Assembly (NCBI GenBank): GCA_029987025.1
Contig: DALTWQ010000035.1
Location: forward strand, 1 to 12,373
Source of the DNA: Methanocorpusculum sp.
GTDB taxonomy: Archaea; Halobacteriota; Methanomicrobia; Methanomicrobiales; Methanocorpusculaceae
Length of the DNA stretch: 12,373 bases
Reading direction: 5' to 3'
Each line of letters starts with the position of its first letter. The stretch's first letter is position 1. Below are positions 12,162-12,373 of this stretch, one piece after another. The notes beneath the pieces are model-generated. The model did no database searches. It saw only the letters and a program-made list of their open reading frames with translations, and was not told the origin of the DNA. Both the position numbers and the translations under genes were made by a program.

Positions 12162-12373
12162 AATATATCCTCCGATTTCATAACAGGCCCTTCTTTGCAG
12201 ATGCGTTTATAGCCGGTGACGGTTTTGCAGGAACATCCCATACAGGCGCCGAATCCGCAGCCCATGCGTTCTTCAAAGCTCATTTCTCCTGCGGATTTTG
12301 CCGCGGAAAAGACCGCTCTAAGCATGGGTTCAGGTCCGCAGGCGTAGTAGTGAGGGCAGGTTTCAGGCATTGC
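12155..12373 (-). CDS. pyrK: Dihydroorotate dehydrogenase electron transfer subunit, C-terminal part
   Basis: The last 72 residues of PyrK, the FAD and [2Fe-2S] subunit that carries electrons from PyrD to NAD+; the gene continues past the right edge. Visible are YACGPEPML, the end of the ferredoxin-reductase-like NAD-binding domain, and the cluster motif C39-X4-C44-X2-C47-X11-C59 (counting from the first visible residue) within ERMGCGFGACMGC...ICKEGPV, which closely follows the PyrK pattern. The methionine at 12370 is internal, not a start. The end overlaps pyrD by 7 nt. Confidence 0.93.
   Translation of the reverse strand, partial: AMPETCPHYYACGPEPMLRAVFSAAKSAGEMSFEERMGCGFGACMGCSCKTVTGYKRICKEGPVMKSEDILW

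Overview
The window looks like part of a euryarchaeal methanogen genome, probably Methanomicrobiales and possibly Methanocorpusculum-like. That placement is inferred from gene content and was not checked against a database. The archaeal signs are an RFC small clamp-loader subunit, a form III RuBisCO next to ribose-1,5-bisphosphate isomerase, TATA-like boxes about 27-30 nt upstream of start codons that lack a Shine-Dalgarno, and T-tract terminators. There are no tRNA, rRNA, CRISPR, transposase or integrase genes. Twelve protein genes are visible, two of them cut by the window edges.

Layout, left to right. (1) A plus-strand pair: the C-terminal part of a CBS-domain family II (DHH) pyrophosphatase and a 5-formyltetrahydrofolate cyclo-ligase-like protein. 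Its end merges into three ~34-bp degenerate tandem repeats. (2) A divergent pair: an HxlR-family regulator (minus) and hybrid cluster protein hcp (plus). They share a 2001-2085 control region with a palindromic TATA box and two matching operator-like sites 42 bp apart. (3) rfcS (minus), converging on hcp, with several dyads upstream and downstream. (4) A minus-strand operon with a 4-nt overlap, R15P isomerase then form III RuBisCO, which carries out the last two steps of the archaeal AMP/nucleoside salvage pathway. (5) dapF (plus), divergent from that operon and apparently leaderless, with a perfect 16-bp palindrome centred on its ATG. (6) Minus-strand pyrimidine biosynthesis genes: pyrK (partial)-pyrD-pyrF, a 486-bp noncoding gap, then pyrE-pyrB. 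The K-D-F-E order and the sequence character of PyrF and PyrE resemble Bacillus/Clostridium operons. PyrB carries a fused PyrI-type zinc domain without the PyrI nucleotide-binding domain.

The most unusual item lies in the pyrF-pyrE gap. It is a ~243-bp foldback element at 10145-10387 with perfect 44-bp terminal inverted repeats. Each repeat holds three CGCGAATC boxes at 10-11 bp spacing. Inside each arm is a bulged hairpin, and the two hairpins differ only in ways that keep their stems paired. A degenerate solo arm lies at 8154-8187, so pyrE-pyrB is bracketed by copies of the same repeat. A second theme is that six of six operon-terminal genes outside the left edge (hcp, rfcS, rbcL, dapF, pyrB, pyrF) have a small stem-loop overlapping the stop codon, followed by a T-tract.
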